From assembly GCA_007126655.1 (NCBI GenBank), contig SLAV01000006.1, forward strand, positions 1 through 42,178: a stretch of 42,178 bases of DNA, given 5' to 3'. How positions within the stretch are numbered: position 1 is the stretch's first letter; every line of letters begins with the position of its first letter. This document shows positions 1-8,304 of this stretch, one piece after another. A program made the translations under genes and the position numbers. Source of the DNA: Haloferula sp. GTDB lineage: Bacteria; Verrucomicrobiota; Verrucomicrobiia; Verrucomicrobiales; Akkermansiaceae. A model generated the notes under the pieces. It was given only the letters and a program-made list of their open reading frames with translations. It did not search any database and was not told the origin of the DNA.

Positions 1-3
1 ACC

Positions 4-106
4 CGACTTCCTTCGGCGGTATTAACCGCATCAGGTTCCAAGGGTCCTTCCGGGTGGAAGTCTCAGCGGATCGCCACGTGTCGCGCGACGAAACGCTCCC
101 CTGTCG
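4..106 (-). ncRNA. TPP riboswitch (THI element)
   Basis: Read on the minus strand this stretch carries the conserved thi-box pieces in order: CTGAGA, then ACCCTTGGAACCTGATG, then GGTTAATACCGCCGAAGGAA, closed by an outer CGAC/GTCG helix (103-106 with 4-7). This matches the thiamin pyrophosphate aptamer, and the closing helix sits as in the E. coli thiM element. The regulated gene must lie beyond position 1, so it cannot be identified; thiC or another thiamin biosynthesis or transport gene is the usual target. A good promoter lies just upstream at 120-148. Confidence 0.94.
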
Positions 107-119
107 AGGATGCGGGAGA

Positions 120-148
120 GGCATACGGACGCCGCGCTCGTGATGCAA
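120..148 (-). promoter_or_regulatory. Sigma-70-type promoter for the TPP riboswitch transcript
   Basis: On the minus strand, TTGCAT (143-148) and TATGCC (120-125) are separated by exactly 17 bases. The predicted transcript would begin near 113, a few bases before the riboswitch aptamer. The placement makes this a credible promoter although neither hexamer is perfect. It overlaps the possible upstream start codons of the divergent plus-strand gene, which favours a later start for that gene. Confidence 0.55.
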
Positions 149-217
149 GAGGGAATTTTCCAGCTGCGGTTCCGCCATGATTCTTGCCATCGCCGGGCTG
201 TCCGGGCAGATTGCGGC

Positions 218-1435
218 GTGCCAGATGTCCAGGAAAGCACCCGCCGTTGGAGAGGATTTGTATGTCCGGATTGCCGGTTTGTGTTCAGGGTGCCGCGTGA
301 GCACGACGGGCGTGGCGTCGTCTGCCCGAGCTGCCGCCGGCTGTTGAAGCTGCCCGCTCCCGGGGACAATGTGCCGCCGCTGCTGGCCGCGCCAATGCCG
401 GACGAAGCCACCGCCTCGACCACACCGGGAGACACCGGCAGCCCCGATTCTGGAAAGCAACAGGTCAGGATGAAACGGAAGCGGCGCAAACACCGGGACG
501 AGGCACCCGACTGGGAAAACGAAGCGCAGGCTCGCCCGCGAGGAAAACGCACCCGGCGGCGCGATGAGAAAAGTGGCGGGATCACCCCGGCGGGCAAGCT
601 GGCGATGGCCTCCGGCCTGATGCTGCTCGCCACCATCATGATTGTGGTGATCTTCCTCGTACGGATGGACGGCGGGACGGACGGAGCGGCAGCCACCACC
701 GAGCTGCCCGCCACCGGGCAGGTCCTTACCGTGCCGGAAGCCGCCGAGCCTCCGGAAGCTGATGAGCCGCATACACCGCGCCGGACCCTGAATCAATTTG
801 TCACGGAGGCACGCTCCGTCGTCACCACCTTCCTTTACGCGACCACCGTGGAGGAAATCCTGGAGGTGGTGGCGCGACCCGGGCGTGTTGAGGAAAAGAT
901 CCGCCGCCACCATCCGGATGGCATGATCGATCCTCCGGGACTGGCGGATTACAGCCAGTTCACCCAAATGGAGACCACCGAGGCCTTCGTCACCGTGCAA
1001 TTGCACACGGCCAACCACATCGCGCGGTTGATGACATTCGTGGAAGGGCGGGACGGACTCAAGGTGGACTGGGAGAGCTGGGTCGGCTGGGCGGACCCGC
1101 CGATGGAGGATTACATTGAACAACGCCCATCCGGCCGTCACGTTTTCCGGATCCGGCTCGGCTCGGTCGATTACTACAATTTCGGCTTCGCCGACGACCT
1201 CGTCTGGCAATCGTTCCGGCTGAGATCGCCCGACGGCGAGCACTCGCTGTTCGGCTACGCGGAACGTGGCACCCCCACGCACATCCGGGTGCGCGAAGCC
1301 CTCGACTCGGAGATAGAAAAGATCATGGTCGAGGTGGAATTTCCCGGCAGCGAGGATCCATCCGGACGCCAAGTGCTCGTCACCGACGTGATCTCGCAGA
1401 ACTGGACCCACCCCGACATGATCGCCAGGCCATGA
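218..1435 (+). CDS. Zinc-ribbon, single-pass membrane protein of unknown function
   Basis: A protein of about 405 residues if it starts at the GTG at 218. The N-terminus holds a zinc ribbon, CPDC followed by CPSC about 20 residues later (residues 16-40). A long Lys/Arg-rich linker and one hydrophobic segment (about residues 128-149) follow, then a roughly 250-residue C-terminal domain likely outside the membrane. Ribbon, basic linker, one TM segment and exported domain is a frequent plan for uncharacterised Verrucomicrobiota proteins. In-frame ATGs at 110 and 143-146 exist, but the residues they add look non-coding and would overlap the divergent riboswitch promoter; no start has a clear ribosome-binding site. 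The stop overlaps the next gene's ATG (ATGA at 1432-1435), so the two are probably co-translated. Function unknown. Confidence 0.75.
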   Translation: MPDVQESTRRWRGFVCPDCRFVFRVPREHDGRGVVCPSCRRLLKLPAPGDNVPPLLAAPMPDEATASTTPGDTGSPDSGKQQVRMKRKRRKHRDEAPDWENEAQARPRGKRTRRRDEKSGGITPAGKLAMASGLMLLATIMIVVIFLVRMDGGTDGAAATTELPATGQVLTVPEAAEPPEADEPHTPRRTLNQFVTEARSVVTTFLYATTVEEILEVVARPGRVEEKIRRHHPDGMIDPPGLADYSQFTQMETTEAFVTVQLHTANHIARLMTFVEGRDGLKVDWESWVGWADPPMEDYIEQRPSGRHVFRIRLGSVDYYNFGFADDLVWQSFRLRSPDGEHSLFGYAERGTPTHIRVREALDSEIEKIMVEVEFPGSEDPSGRQVLVTDVISQNWTHPDMIARP

Positions 1436-2832
1436 CCCCCACCACATACGACAAGGCGCTCGAACTCAACCTCGACAGGCGCATATACGGCACCTTCGCC
1501 GAAATCGGTGCCGGCCAGGAAACCGCGAACCACTTCTTCCGGGCTTCCGGTACGGCGGGACTCGTTGCCAAATCGATCTCCGCATACGACATGACGGTCA
1601 GCGACAGCATCTACGGCCACACGGATCGCTATGTGTCACCCGCACGCCTGGATGCCATGCTCGATCACGAATATGGCACGCTCATCCAACGCCTCGGCCC
1701 GGAACGCGGTGCGGACACCACGTTTTTCAGTTACTGCAACACGGTGCGCGCCCGGGGTTGGCAGGACGAGGGCGAGTGCCACGGCTGGCTAGGCATCCGC
1801 TTCCAGATGAAACCAGGCGCCCCGCCATCCGAGATCGTCCTCCATGCCCGGCTGCTTGATCACGAGGCGATCGACCAGATGGAGGCGCTCGGCGTTCTCG
1901 GCACCAACCTGATCCATGCCGCCTACCGCCACCGTGGCCACCTGCGCCGTTTCACCGAATCTCTGGTGGACAACCTTGCGGGCGGCAGGGTGGAGGTGGA
2001 TCTGCTGAAATTTTCCGGCGAAGGGTACGGGTTTTTCGACAACCGGCTCTGTGCCTTGCAACTGGTTGAAAGCGGGCTGACCGACGCGGCGATGTTCCTG
2101 CCCGACGGCGAGGTCGTCCAACCTGCGGAAACACTCTATCGCAGGCCGGTGCTTTTGCTTCGGGGCAGCTTCGACCCGGTGATGAGGCTGCACCTGGACA
2201 TGTTGGAAAACGCGCGCACCGGTTTCCGCGAAATGGTGTCCCCTGATGACGAAAGCCGGCTCATGGAGATCTGCGAGATTTCGCTGCACAACCTGCTGCG
2301 TGGTGATGGCGTCGGGCCGGTGGATTTTCTCGACCGGGCCAACGCGCTGCAGGCGCTCGGCAAAACCGTGTTGATTTCGCGTTGTCCGGAATTCCACCGC
2401 ATCGCGGCCTTTCTGAGTCGTTGCACCGACAAGCGGGTGGGCATCATCCTCAGCATCGGCCTTCTCAACGAGTTGTTCAAACCCAAGTGGTCGGAGAATC
2501 TCGCGGGGGGGATCCTCGAATCCTTCGGGCGGCTCTTCAAGCAGGGTGTTACCCTGCACGTGTTCCCTTGGAAAAATCGTGCCAGCGGTGAAATCGTCAC
2601 GGCGGATACGTTTCGCGCGCCCGACGATAGCGTCCACCTCTACCGACATTTCCTGGAAAACCGAAGGATTATCCCGGTGGAATTCCCGCATGAGGCGATT
2701 CCCACATGCACCGGGCGGGATGTCTGCAGAATGATACTGCGTGGCGACGAATCCTGGCGTGATCTGGTCCCCGAGGCGGCATGGAAGATGGCGGATCGCC
2801 ACGCGCGGCTGGAAATTCCCTCGCCATCCTGA
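1432..2832 (+). CDS. Conserved uncharacterised protein (466 aa)
   Basis: A full-length soluble protein that begins on the ATGA overlapping the previous stop. I recognise it as a widespread, well-conserved bacterial family with the hallmark stretches YGTFAEIGAGQE near the N-terminus, SAYDMTVSDSIYG, ECHGWLGIRFQ, LLRGSFDPVMRLHLDML and GGILESFGRLFK. Members are often annotated with doubtful names such as TonB-dependent receptor or nicotinate-nucleotide adenylyltransferase. There is no signal peptide, beta-barrel or convincing HxGH nucleotidyltransferase motif here, so I do not adopt either name. Pairing with a zinc-ribbon membrane protein offers no clear functional clue. Confidence is high that it is a gene and low for any function. 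Confidence 0.85.
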   Translation: MTPTTYDKALELNLDRRIYGTFAEIGAGQETANHFFRASGTAGLVAKSISAYDMTVSDSIYGHTDRYVSPARLDAMLDHEYGTLIQRLGPERGADTTFFSYCNTVRARGWQDEGECHGWLGIRFQMKPGAPPSEIVLHARLLDHEAIDQMEALGVLGTNLIHAAYRHRGHLRRFTESLVDNLAGGRVEVDLLKFSGEGYGFFDNRLCALQLVESGLTDAAMFLPDGEVVQPAETLYRRPVLLLRGSFDPVMRLHLDMLENARTGFREMVSPDDESRLMEICEISLHNLLRGDGVGPVDFLDRANALQALGKTVLISRCPEFHRIAAFLSRCTDKRVGIILSIGLLNELFKPKWSENLAGGILESFGRLFKQGVTLHVFPWKNRASGEIVTADTFRAPDDSVHLYRHFLENRRIIPVEFPHEAIPTCTGRDVCRMILRGDESWRDLVPEAAWKMADRHARLEIPSPS

Positions 2833-2864
2833 CGTGGGGACCGCTCAATCTCCCAATGCCATGC

Positions 2865-2882
2865 CGTCGGCGAGGGCCGACG
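2865..2882. terminator. Possible bidirectional hairpin between convergent genes
   Basis: CGTCGGC (2865-2871) and GCCGACG (2876-2882) form a perfect 7-bp stem with a 4-base loop in the 88-base gap between converging genes. There is no T-tract on either side, so termination is inferred from position only. Confidence 0.35.
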
Positions 2883-2920
2883 CTCGTAAATGGGAGGCGG
2901 CATGCTCCATCCGGTCCGTG

Positions 2921-3838
2921 TCACATGCGTGGCACGTCGACGCGTTTGGAATACTGGAATGAATTGCGCGTGATGAAATCCTGGCTGACGTTCTGGTTGT
3001 TCCGGACGGCGTTCATCGCGTGGTCGGTCAGCACGGTCAGTGAGATTTCCACTGCTGTGATCCGGCTGTTGGTCCCGATTTCGGCATTGGCCGGTGTGGA
3101 TTGCATGCCGTTTCCACGCAAACGCATTTCGGTGGTATGACCTTGTGCCAGTGTGAACGGTCTGGACCGCTTGATGACAGTCGGAGGGCCGCCTCTGCTG
3201 GAGGGAGGGCCGGCCTCGTCGTATTCAATGTGGAAGGTGACGGAGAACTGGTGGACATTTTCACAGACGAAATTCGCCATGTTGTCGAGGTTGGCCTGAT
3301 AGGGGGAAAATGCCGACTGGAGGTTTTCCTGGCCAAGCAGGTTGCGGAAAGTTTCATCCGGATTCACCAGTTGCCGATACAGCACAAAAGTCGGGTATTG
3401 GGTGGCTCCGGCACCGGTTCCGGCCATCGGATCCTGGAACCGTAGCGAATAGCCGACTGTCGAAATGTCCCCGCCAAGATCATTCGCGGTGCCGATGGCG
3501 CCATCGTATCGATCCGTCGCCGCGGTAAAGAAGATCAAATCCGCCGAATTTGGCGATTGGGCGACTCCCGAGCCCACGCTGCCGCCGTTGCTTGCGACAA
3601 ACCATTCGAAGTTGTTGCCGGGGCGGGTCACCATTGACTCGAAGTCGCGAGCCATGGCCTCGGTCATCGCCTGGGCCTGGCGAGCGGCCCGCACTTCGGC
3701 CCGTCCGCGGTTCCAGCTGTCGAGCGCCATGGCGGTGATCGATATGAGGAGAGTCACCATGATCGTGGTGATGGCCATGGCGACCATGAGTTCGACAAGT
3801 GTGAAACCATGGTGGCGGCGGGTGGCAGGGGTTTTCAT
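2921..3838 (-). CDS. Verru_Chthon cassette protein C (GspJ-like pseudopilin), copy 1
   Basis: 305 residues from the ATG at 3838, chosen because it puts a short basic leader (MKTPATRRHHG) in front of the type IV prepilin motif GFTLVELMVAM. Cleavage after Gly11 would leave Phe at +1 and the conserved Glu at +5, followed by a hydrophobic helix of about 20 residues. The next stretch, WNRGRAEVRAARQAQAMTEA, resembles the W..REAR..FE pattern of cassette protein C and of GspJ. The rest is a globular exported domain. It is last in a D-B-C minus-strand series, 27 bases after B. No cassette A gene follows; the gene instead ends against a convergent operon. It probably acts as a minor pseudopilin in a periplasmic pseudopilus, inferred from family. 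Confidence 0.85.
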   Translation of the reverse strand: MKTPATRRHHGFTLVELMVAMAITTIMVTLLISITAMALDSWNRGRAEVRAARQAQAMTEAMARDFESMVTRPGNNFEWFVASNGGSVGSGVAQSPNSADLIFFTAATDRYDGAIGTANDLGGDISTVGYSLRFQDPMAGTGAGATQYPTFVLYRQLVNPDETFRNLLGQENLQSAFSPYQANLDNMANFVCENVHQFSVTFHIEYDEAGPPSSRGGPPTVIKRSRPFTLAQGHTTEMRLRGNGMQSTPANAEIGTNSRITAVEISLTVLTDHAMNAVRNNQNVSQDFITRNSFQYSKRVDVPRM

Positions 3839-3866
3839 CGGAATCGGTGTGTTGGGATATTTTGGC

Positions 3867-4592
3867 TCAGCGTCTGACGGCAAGATTGCGGGTGAACATC
3901 GGCCGGTTCGTTCGTTCGTTGAAGAAGCGGTCGAAGCCCGCGCCCGAGAGGAATTGCGGGTCACGATTCGGCAGGTTGAAGAATTCCGCCGAGAACGCGA
4001 GCACCGCGTCATCGTAATTGCGCGCGGCAGCGGCGGCCGAGCCATTGGCCCCGGAATTCAAGATACTGCCGGCGGTGCCGCGCACAAGATTGCCATTGCT
4101 GTCCTTGACGAGTTGGACGCATCGGACGACGAACGCGCGACCTTCAAGCGCCGCGAGATCCTCATTGATCCGGGCATCCGACTTGCGACGGACCATCGGG
4201 ACCGTGATGAAGTCACGTCCCGCGACACCGCCGGTCTGGGTGTACGGGCGGGGCGTTTCATCCTCGCGGTTTGAGCCAATCACGCCGCGGTATTGGTAAA
4301 TCAACAGCGCTTGTCCGGCCTGGTCGGAGTCCCGGATCCACTCGAATGCCTTCTCGAAGCCCGTGGCCGCACCGGTCGGTTGCTGGCCTTGCCGTAGGGT
4401 GACGAGTTCCCGTTCGAGTGTGGAAGCCAGCCGGTTTGCCTCTTCAATGGAAATGGACCTGCGAATACCGTCCACCGCGGGAGCAAACACCGCAATGAAC
4501 CCGGTGACCAACACGGCGATGACGCCGATGGCGATCACCGTTTCCATCAGGGTGAAGGCGCTTTTTTTCGTGGGATGTGGATGGCTGTTCAT
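3867..4592 (-). CDS. Verru_Chthon cassette protein B (GspI-like pseudopilin), copy 1
   Basis: 241 residues, starting at the ATG 2 bases after the stop of the D gene. The N-terminus has a basic leader and the prepilin segment AFTLMETVIAIGVIAVL. Residue -1 is Ala rather than the usual Gly (the leader ends KKSA), while Glu at +5 is kept. The LMETVIAIGV form is typical of protein B and of GspI. Asp and Gly-rich loops and a conserved-looking IEEANRLASTLERELVTLRQ stretch follow the helix. The copy in the second cassette is much shorter (169 residues). Likely a minor pseudopilin; no partner beyond C and D is encoded next to it. Confidence 0.85.
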   Translation of the reverse strand: MNSHPHPTKKSAFTLMETVIAIGVIAVLVTGFIAVFAPAVDGIRRSISIEEANRLASTLERELVTLRQGQQPTGAATGFEKAFEWIRDSDQAGQALLIYQYRGVIGSNREDETPRPYTQTGGVAGRDFITVPMVRRKSDARINEDLAALEGRAFVVRCVQLVKDSNGNLVRGTAGSILNSGANGSAAAAARNYDDAVLAFSAEFFNLPNRDPQFLSGAGFDRFFNERTNRPMFTRNLAVRR

Positions 4593-4594
4593 GA

Positions 4595-5257
4595 TCAGAA
4601 TGTGGTGACGGTGGTCGGAAGGTTGGGAATCTGCGATGGGCTCCGGTAGAGCGAGGTGCGGCCGTTGCGCCAGACGACGAACCCGGCGAAGTCACGCTCT
4701 CCCGCGCGGCGCACCCGGGGTTCGGGTTGGTTTGGCGGCCAGACGCCGGACCCGACGACAAATCCGGCACCCGGTATCGCCGAGACGCCCTCGGAATTGA
4801 ATTCGTAGTAGAAATATTCGCCCTGGAAGGCACGTGGCAGATCCGACATGACCTCATATGGAATGGGGCCGCTGTTGTGTCGGCTGAACTGCTGGCTGAA
4901 AAACACGTCGCTTGGAAGGATTTCACCGCGGTCGCTGAGTTGCCATGTGCCGTTGTCGGGGTCGCGATGAACCACAAGCAGCCGCCTGAGGTCGTCAGTA
5001 TGGCGTTCGCGACCGCGCGATTTCGACACAAGCACCCGCGATTGTGTGTTGTTTGCGACCGCGACCTGGCGCGCGTAATTGAAAATCGCCTCAGACTGGG
5101 TGACCGCGCTGGTGGTGCTGTTGCCACCTGACAAATTGTTGATGCCGATGGCGCCGGCAGTTATCAGCACCGAGATCACGGCAATGACGGTGAGTAGCTC
5201 GACCAGTGTGAAGCCGCGCCGGCGGTTTTGACACCGCGTCGTTGGATGTGTTTGCAT
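4595..5257 (-). CDS. Verru_Chthon cassette protein D (GspH-like pseudopilin), copy 1
   Basis: 220 residues. The leader MQTHPTTRCQNRRRG precedes the classic prepilin motif FTLVELLTVIAVISVLITAG, with Gly at -1 and Glu at +5. The ARQVAVANNTQSRVLVSK region after the helix matches the GspH-like pattern of a helix followed by the first strands of a beta domain. It is the first gene of a minus-strand D-B-C group and begins 72 bases after galE, with a possible promoter in the spacer. In type II secretion GspH-like subunits sit at the pseudopilus tip; an equivalent role here is inference. Confidence 0.86.
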   Translation of the reverse strand: MQTHPTTRCQNRRRGFTLVELLTVIAVISVLITAGAIGINNLSGGNSTTSAVTQSEAIFNYARQVAVANNTQSRVLVSKSRGRERHTDDLRRLLVVHRDPDNGTWQLSDRGEILPSDVFFSQQFSRHNSGPIPYEVMSDLPRAFQGEYFYYEFNSEGVSAIPGAGFVVGSGVWPPNQPEPRVRRAGERDFAGFVVWRNGRTSLYRSPSQIPNLPTTVTTF

Positions 5258-5271
5258 GGTGTTTTTGATTT

Positions 5272-5300
5272 CTATTAAAGAACCGCCGCGAAGGCGTCAA
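5272..5300 (-). promoter_or_regulatory. Possible promoter for the D-B-C cassette
   Basis: On the minus strand TTGACG (5295-5300) is followed after 17 bases by TAATAG (5272-5277), or after 15 bases by TTTAAT (5274-5279), just ahead of the ATG at 5257. It lies in the only intergenic gap between galE and the cassette. There is no sigma-54-type site here, unlike the second cassette. Confidence 0.4.
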
Positions 5301-5329
5301 GGCAAGTAAGAAATGTCAATACATCGCAA

Positions 5330-6358
5330 TTACCGGACTTGCGGATGGACGTTTGGTGGAAAACGGCCGCCCGAGGGTCCGTTCACCCAGGCCCATGCGG
5401 AGCGGACCATGTCGCGCACGTCGAGGCGGCGCGCCTTCCAACCGAGCACTTCGGCGGCCAGGGCGGGGTCCGCGACGAGCGAGGGAGGATCTCCCTCGCG
5501 CCTGGGGCCATGGCGCAGGGGGACGGATTTTCCTGTGACCTCTTCGACGGCGTCGATGATTTCGCGGACTGAGACGCCGACGCCGGTTCCGAGGTTGCAC
5601 CTCAAGGATGCACCGCCGGAGAGCAGCTTTTCCAGTGCGAGGGCGTGTGCTTCCGCGAGGTCATCGACATGGATGTAATCACGGATGCAGGTGCCATCCG
5701 GAGTGTCGTAATCCGTGCCAAAGACCTCGATGTGCTCGATTTCACCGATCAGGGCCATCAGGACGCGGGGGATGAGATGGGTTTCGGGATTGTGATCCTC
5801 ACCGATGCGACCGTCTTCGGAGCAACCACTTGCGTTGAAATACCTCAGGCAGGCGCTGCGCAGCCCCCAGGCCCGGTCGCAATCCTCAAGCATCCATTCC
5901 ACCATCAGCTTGCTCCGTCCGTAGGGATTGATCGGGTTTTGCGGATTGGTTTCGCGGATCGGGAGGTTCTCGGGCACTCCGTATGTGGCGCAGGTGGACG
6001 AAAACACGAACACCTTGCAACCGGTGCGTTGCATCACTTCCAGCAATGCCAGTGGCTCCGCGGTGTTGTTGCGGTAGTATTTCAGCGGGTTGGTGACCGA
6101 CTCTCCCACGTAGGCGAATGCGGCGAAGTGCACGACGGCGTCGAACGCATGTTTCTCGAACAATCCCGAAACGAGTTCGCGGTCACCGGTGTCCCCGACG
6201 ACCAGCTCGACCTCCGGATCCACGATCGCCAACTCGTGGCCGAACACCAGATTGTCCAGAACCACGACCTTGTAGCCTTGCGAAGCGAGCAATCGGACGG
6301 TGTGGGAGCCGATATAGCCCGCACCTCCGGTGACGAGAATGCTGTGCGTGTTGCGCAT
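5330..6358 (-). CDS. galE: UDP-glucose 4-epimerase
   Basis: 342 residues, the normal length for GalE, which interconverts UDP-glucose and UDP-galactose with bound NAD+. The start at 6358 places the NAD-binding GGAGYIGS loop at residues 11-18; an open frame reaches further upstream, but the extension does not look like GalE. The catalytic set of extended short-chain dehydrogenases is present: FSST around 119-122 and YGRSK with Tyr146 and Lys150. Other family blocks are VHFAA, RYFNASG and CIRDYIHVDDLA. It acts in the cytoplasm and supplies UDP-galactose for surface glycans or the Leloir pathway. It is divergent from a lipoprotein gene and upstream of the D-B-C cassette. Confidence 0.96.
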   Translation of the reverse strand: MRNTHSILVTGGAGYIGSHTVRLLASQGYKVVVLDNLVFGHELAIVDPEVELVVGDTGDRELVSGLFEKHAFDAVVHFAAFAYVGESVTNPLKYYRNNTAEPLALLEVMQRTGCKVFVFSSTCATYGVPENLPIRETNPQNPINPYGRSKLMVEWMLEDCDRAWGLRSACLRYFNASGCSEDGRIGEDHNPETHLIPRVLMALIGEIEHIEVFGTDYDTPDGTCIRDYIHVDDLAEAHALALEKLLSGGASLRCNLGTGVGVSVREIIDAVEEVTGKSVPLRHGPRREGDPPSLVADPALAAEVLGWKARRLDVRDMVRSAWAWVNGPSGGRFPPNVHPQVR

Positions 6359-6476
6359 GACGATGCCGCCATCAAACCGGGAATTGGCATGGAGTGTCAA
6401 CTCCCGTGGCCGCAACGGAATGAATACCCGTGGAAAAACCTTGAATGAACCGGCGGCCCGGCGAGTCTCAAGGGTC

Positions 6477-7523
6477 ATGAGCAGAAAATCCATCACTTTG
6501 GCGGGTGTGGCCGCGATCACGCTCGGAATCGGTGCCTGTGCCCATGATCCATTTCCATCCGCGAGCCACAGCCGCACCGCGGTGAGCGTCGGCTACGGCT
6601 ACGGCCACGGTTATGGTGGCAGTTCGTTCAGCACCTCATTCTTCTGGAGCACGGGCGATCCGCGCTGGGGATATGACCCGCATGTGCGCGCGTATTTCGA
6701 TTTCAACCGCCGTGCATATTACGATCCGTGGCTGCATGGGTATTACCCCGTGGGATACCGCCCGCCGATTCTCGTCGGAGTGCCCCACCCGATTGGTTAC
6801 CGCCGTGGATGGTGCCCGCCTCCCCGTCGGGTCACGAACGTCACGGTGGTGAACTATCGCGACCGCAAATCCGCCTACCGGCGGACCAACCACCAGTGGG
6901 CACGCAACGTCCGCTACGATGGCAACCGCAACCGCCAAGCCTCGAACACCCGGTCGCGCGGACGCGACGACTCAATCCACCGGGACGGACGCGGTGGATC
7001 CGCAGAGAGATCCACAACCCGCACGACGCGCAACACGACTTCCTTGCGCGGATCGACCGCCCTCGACAACCGCAACCGAAGCAACGTGCGTGGCTCTTCA
7101 GCCACATCACCGACCCGTCAGTCCGCACAGTCGCGCAGCACATCGCCGTCCCGCCAACCTGCGGCAGCCAGCCAGCAACGAGGTGGACGGCAGGCAACAC
7201 GCGGCACACCGCAAACCCGCCTTCAATCGACATCCGCACCCGCGCGCCAACGCCCGGCAGCCACATCGAGCGGGAACCGCCAGTCCGCGTCGGCGGCATC
7301 GAACCGGAGCGCGGCACCCGCCCAGCGCGCCGCCGCACCACAACCCCGTAGCCGGCAAGATGCCTCGCGGCCGCCGCAACGCGGTGCCTCGGCCCAGAGC
7401 CGGCCCGCTCCACAAAGCCGGCCGACACCCGGGCCCCGCACGTCGCGATCATCCGGCGGCATGCAACGCGGCGGTGGCGGCGACGGTTCGCGGGGGGGAA
7501 GTCGCGGTGGCCGCGGCCGTTGA
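6477..7523 (+). CDS. Low-complexity lipoprotein rich in Arg, Ser, Gln and Gly
   Basis: 348 residues from the ATG at 6477, which gives a clean lipoprotein signal: MSRK, a hydrophobic stretch, then a lipobox ending LGIGAC with Cys21 as the expected lipidation site. The mature protein starts with a Gly/Tyr-rich stretch (GYGYGHGYGG), then a Tyr/Pro/Arg-rich section including FDFNRRAYYDPWLHGYYPVG. Its last 200 residues are Arg/Ser/Gln/Ala-rich with little sequence complexity, ending RGGSRGGRGR. The very basic tail would suit binding of acidic polymers such as nucleic acid, peptidoglycan or anionic polysaccharide, but that is a guess. In-frame ATGs further upstream would bury the signal peptide. 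Function unknown. Confidence 0.75.
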   Translation: MSRKSITLAGVAAITLGIGACAHDPFPSASHSRTAVSVGYGYGHGYGGSSFSTSFFWSTGDPRWGYDPHVRAYFDFNRRAYYDPWLHGYYPVGYRPPILVGVPHPIGYRRGWCPPPRRVTNVTVVNYRDRKSAYRRTNHQWARNVRYDGNRNRQASNTRSRGRDDSIHRDGRGGSAERSTTRTTRNTTSLRGSTALDNRNRSNVRGSSATSPTRQSAQSRSTSPSRQPAAASQQRGGRQATRGTPQTRLQSTSAPARQRPAATSSGNRQSASAASNRSAAPAQRAAAPQPRSRQDASRPPQRGASAQSRPAPQSRPTPGPRTSRSSGGMQRGGGGDGSRGGSRGGRGR

Positions 7524-7551
7524 AGATCGAGACCCGCCTCGGCGCAGTCGA

Positions 7552-8286
7552 TCACATTCCGGCCTCCCTGCGCTCCCGGGCGCGGCGGAGGCTTTTCAAC
7601 GTGACCCTCGCCCGCAGCAACCAGCGCCCGTAAAGCCAGCCGGCAACACCACCGCCAAAGTGGCAGGCGTGCGCGATGTCGAACCACGAGGCCCCGCCGT
7701 TTTGCGCGATCCACAATCCGATGCGGGACACCAGCGGCAGCCCGAGCGACGGATCAATGAGCGCGAGGAATCCCTCGGCGATCAGAACCCCAAGGCCGAT
7801 CGAGCGACCGCTCAGCGGCAGCGGCAACATGCGGGATTCCGGCGAAAGCGTGGTCAGCACCAGCAGCAGCGCCATCATCGCCCCGGAAAACCCCACCAGG
7901 ATCGGCGCGCCCGCCCCGCTGGCCGCCCCCAGCAAATGCGCCGCCGCGCCGCCGAGGATGCCGAGCAGGCAGACCCGGAGAAATCCGCGCGATCCGAGGA
8001 TGTGCTCGACGCGCGATCCCAAAAGCACGATCCCCAGCGCATTCACCCCCAGGTGGAATCCGCCGCCGTGGAGCAGCGCGTATGTCCACACCTGCCACAC
8101 CCACCCTTTCTTGAAATTCTGCCAGTGCAGCCCGAGGAAATCATAGACCGCGTATAATTTGTCCGGCGTGCCGCTCAAAAGCACAATCAACGCATGGATC
8201 ACCACCAGCCCCAGCACCACGGCGACCGGCGCCCGCGTTCGCGACAGCGACGTGAAATTGTATCTCAGGTCGCCGGATTTCATCAC
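7552..8286 (-). CDS. Rhomboid-family intramembrane serine protease
   Basis: 244 residues with several membrane segments and the full rhomboid catalytic set. HGGGFHLGVNALG carries the oxyanion-side His78 and Asn82, GFSGA has the nucleophile Ser134, and CHFGGGVAGWLYG contains the catalytic His209. These proteases cut single-pass membrane proteins within or near the bilayer. The gene lies 18 bases after nuoC and reads in the same direction, so it is probably transcribed with nuoB-nuoC. The substrate cannot be predicted. Two ATGs in a row at the start (8286 and 8283) make the first residue uncertain by one. Confidence 0.92.
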   Translation of the reverse strand: MMKSGDLRYNFTSLSRTRAPVAVVLGLVVIHALIVLLSGTPDKLYAVYDFLGLHWQNFKKGWVWQVWTYALLHGGGFHLGVNALGIVLLGSRVEHILGSRGFLRVCLLGILGGAAAHLLGAASGAGAPILVGFSGAMMALLLVLTTLSPESRMLPLPLSGRSIGLGVLIAEGFLALIDPSLGLPLVSRIGLWIAQNGGASWFDIAHACHFGGGVAGWLYGRWLLRARVTLKSLRRARERREAGM

Positions 8287-8304
8287 GCCTTCGGATTGGC
8301 GCGG

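Noticed and set aside
6384-6405. TTGACA on the minus strand ahead of galE as a promoter
   Set aside because: At the right spacing the -10 position reads GTTTGA, which does not resemble TATAAT.
6359-6577. Upstream extension of galE by 73 codons
   Set aside because: The extension does not resemble GalE, and the Rossmann loop would be far from the N-terminus; the ATG at 6358 gives the normal length.
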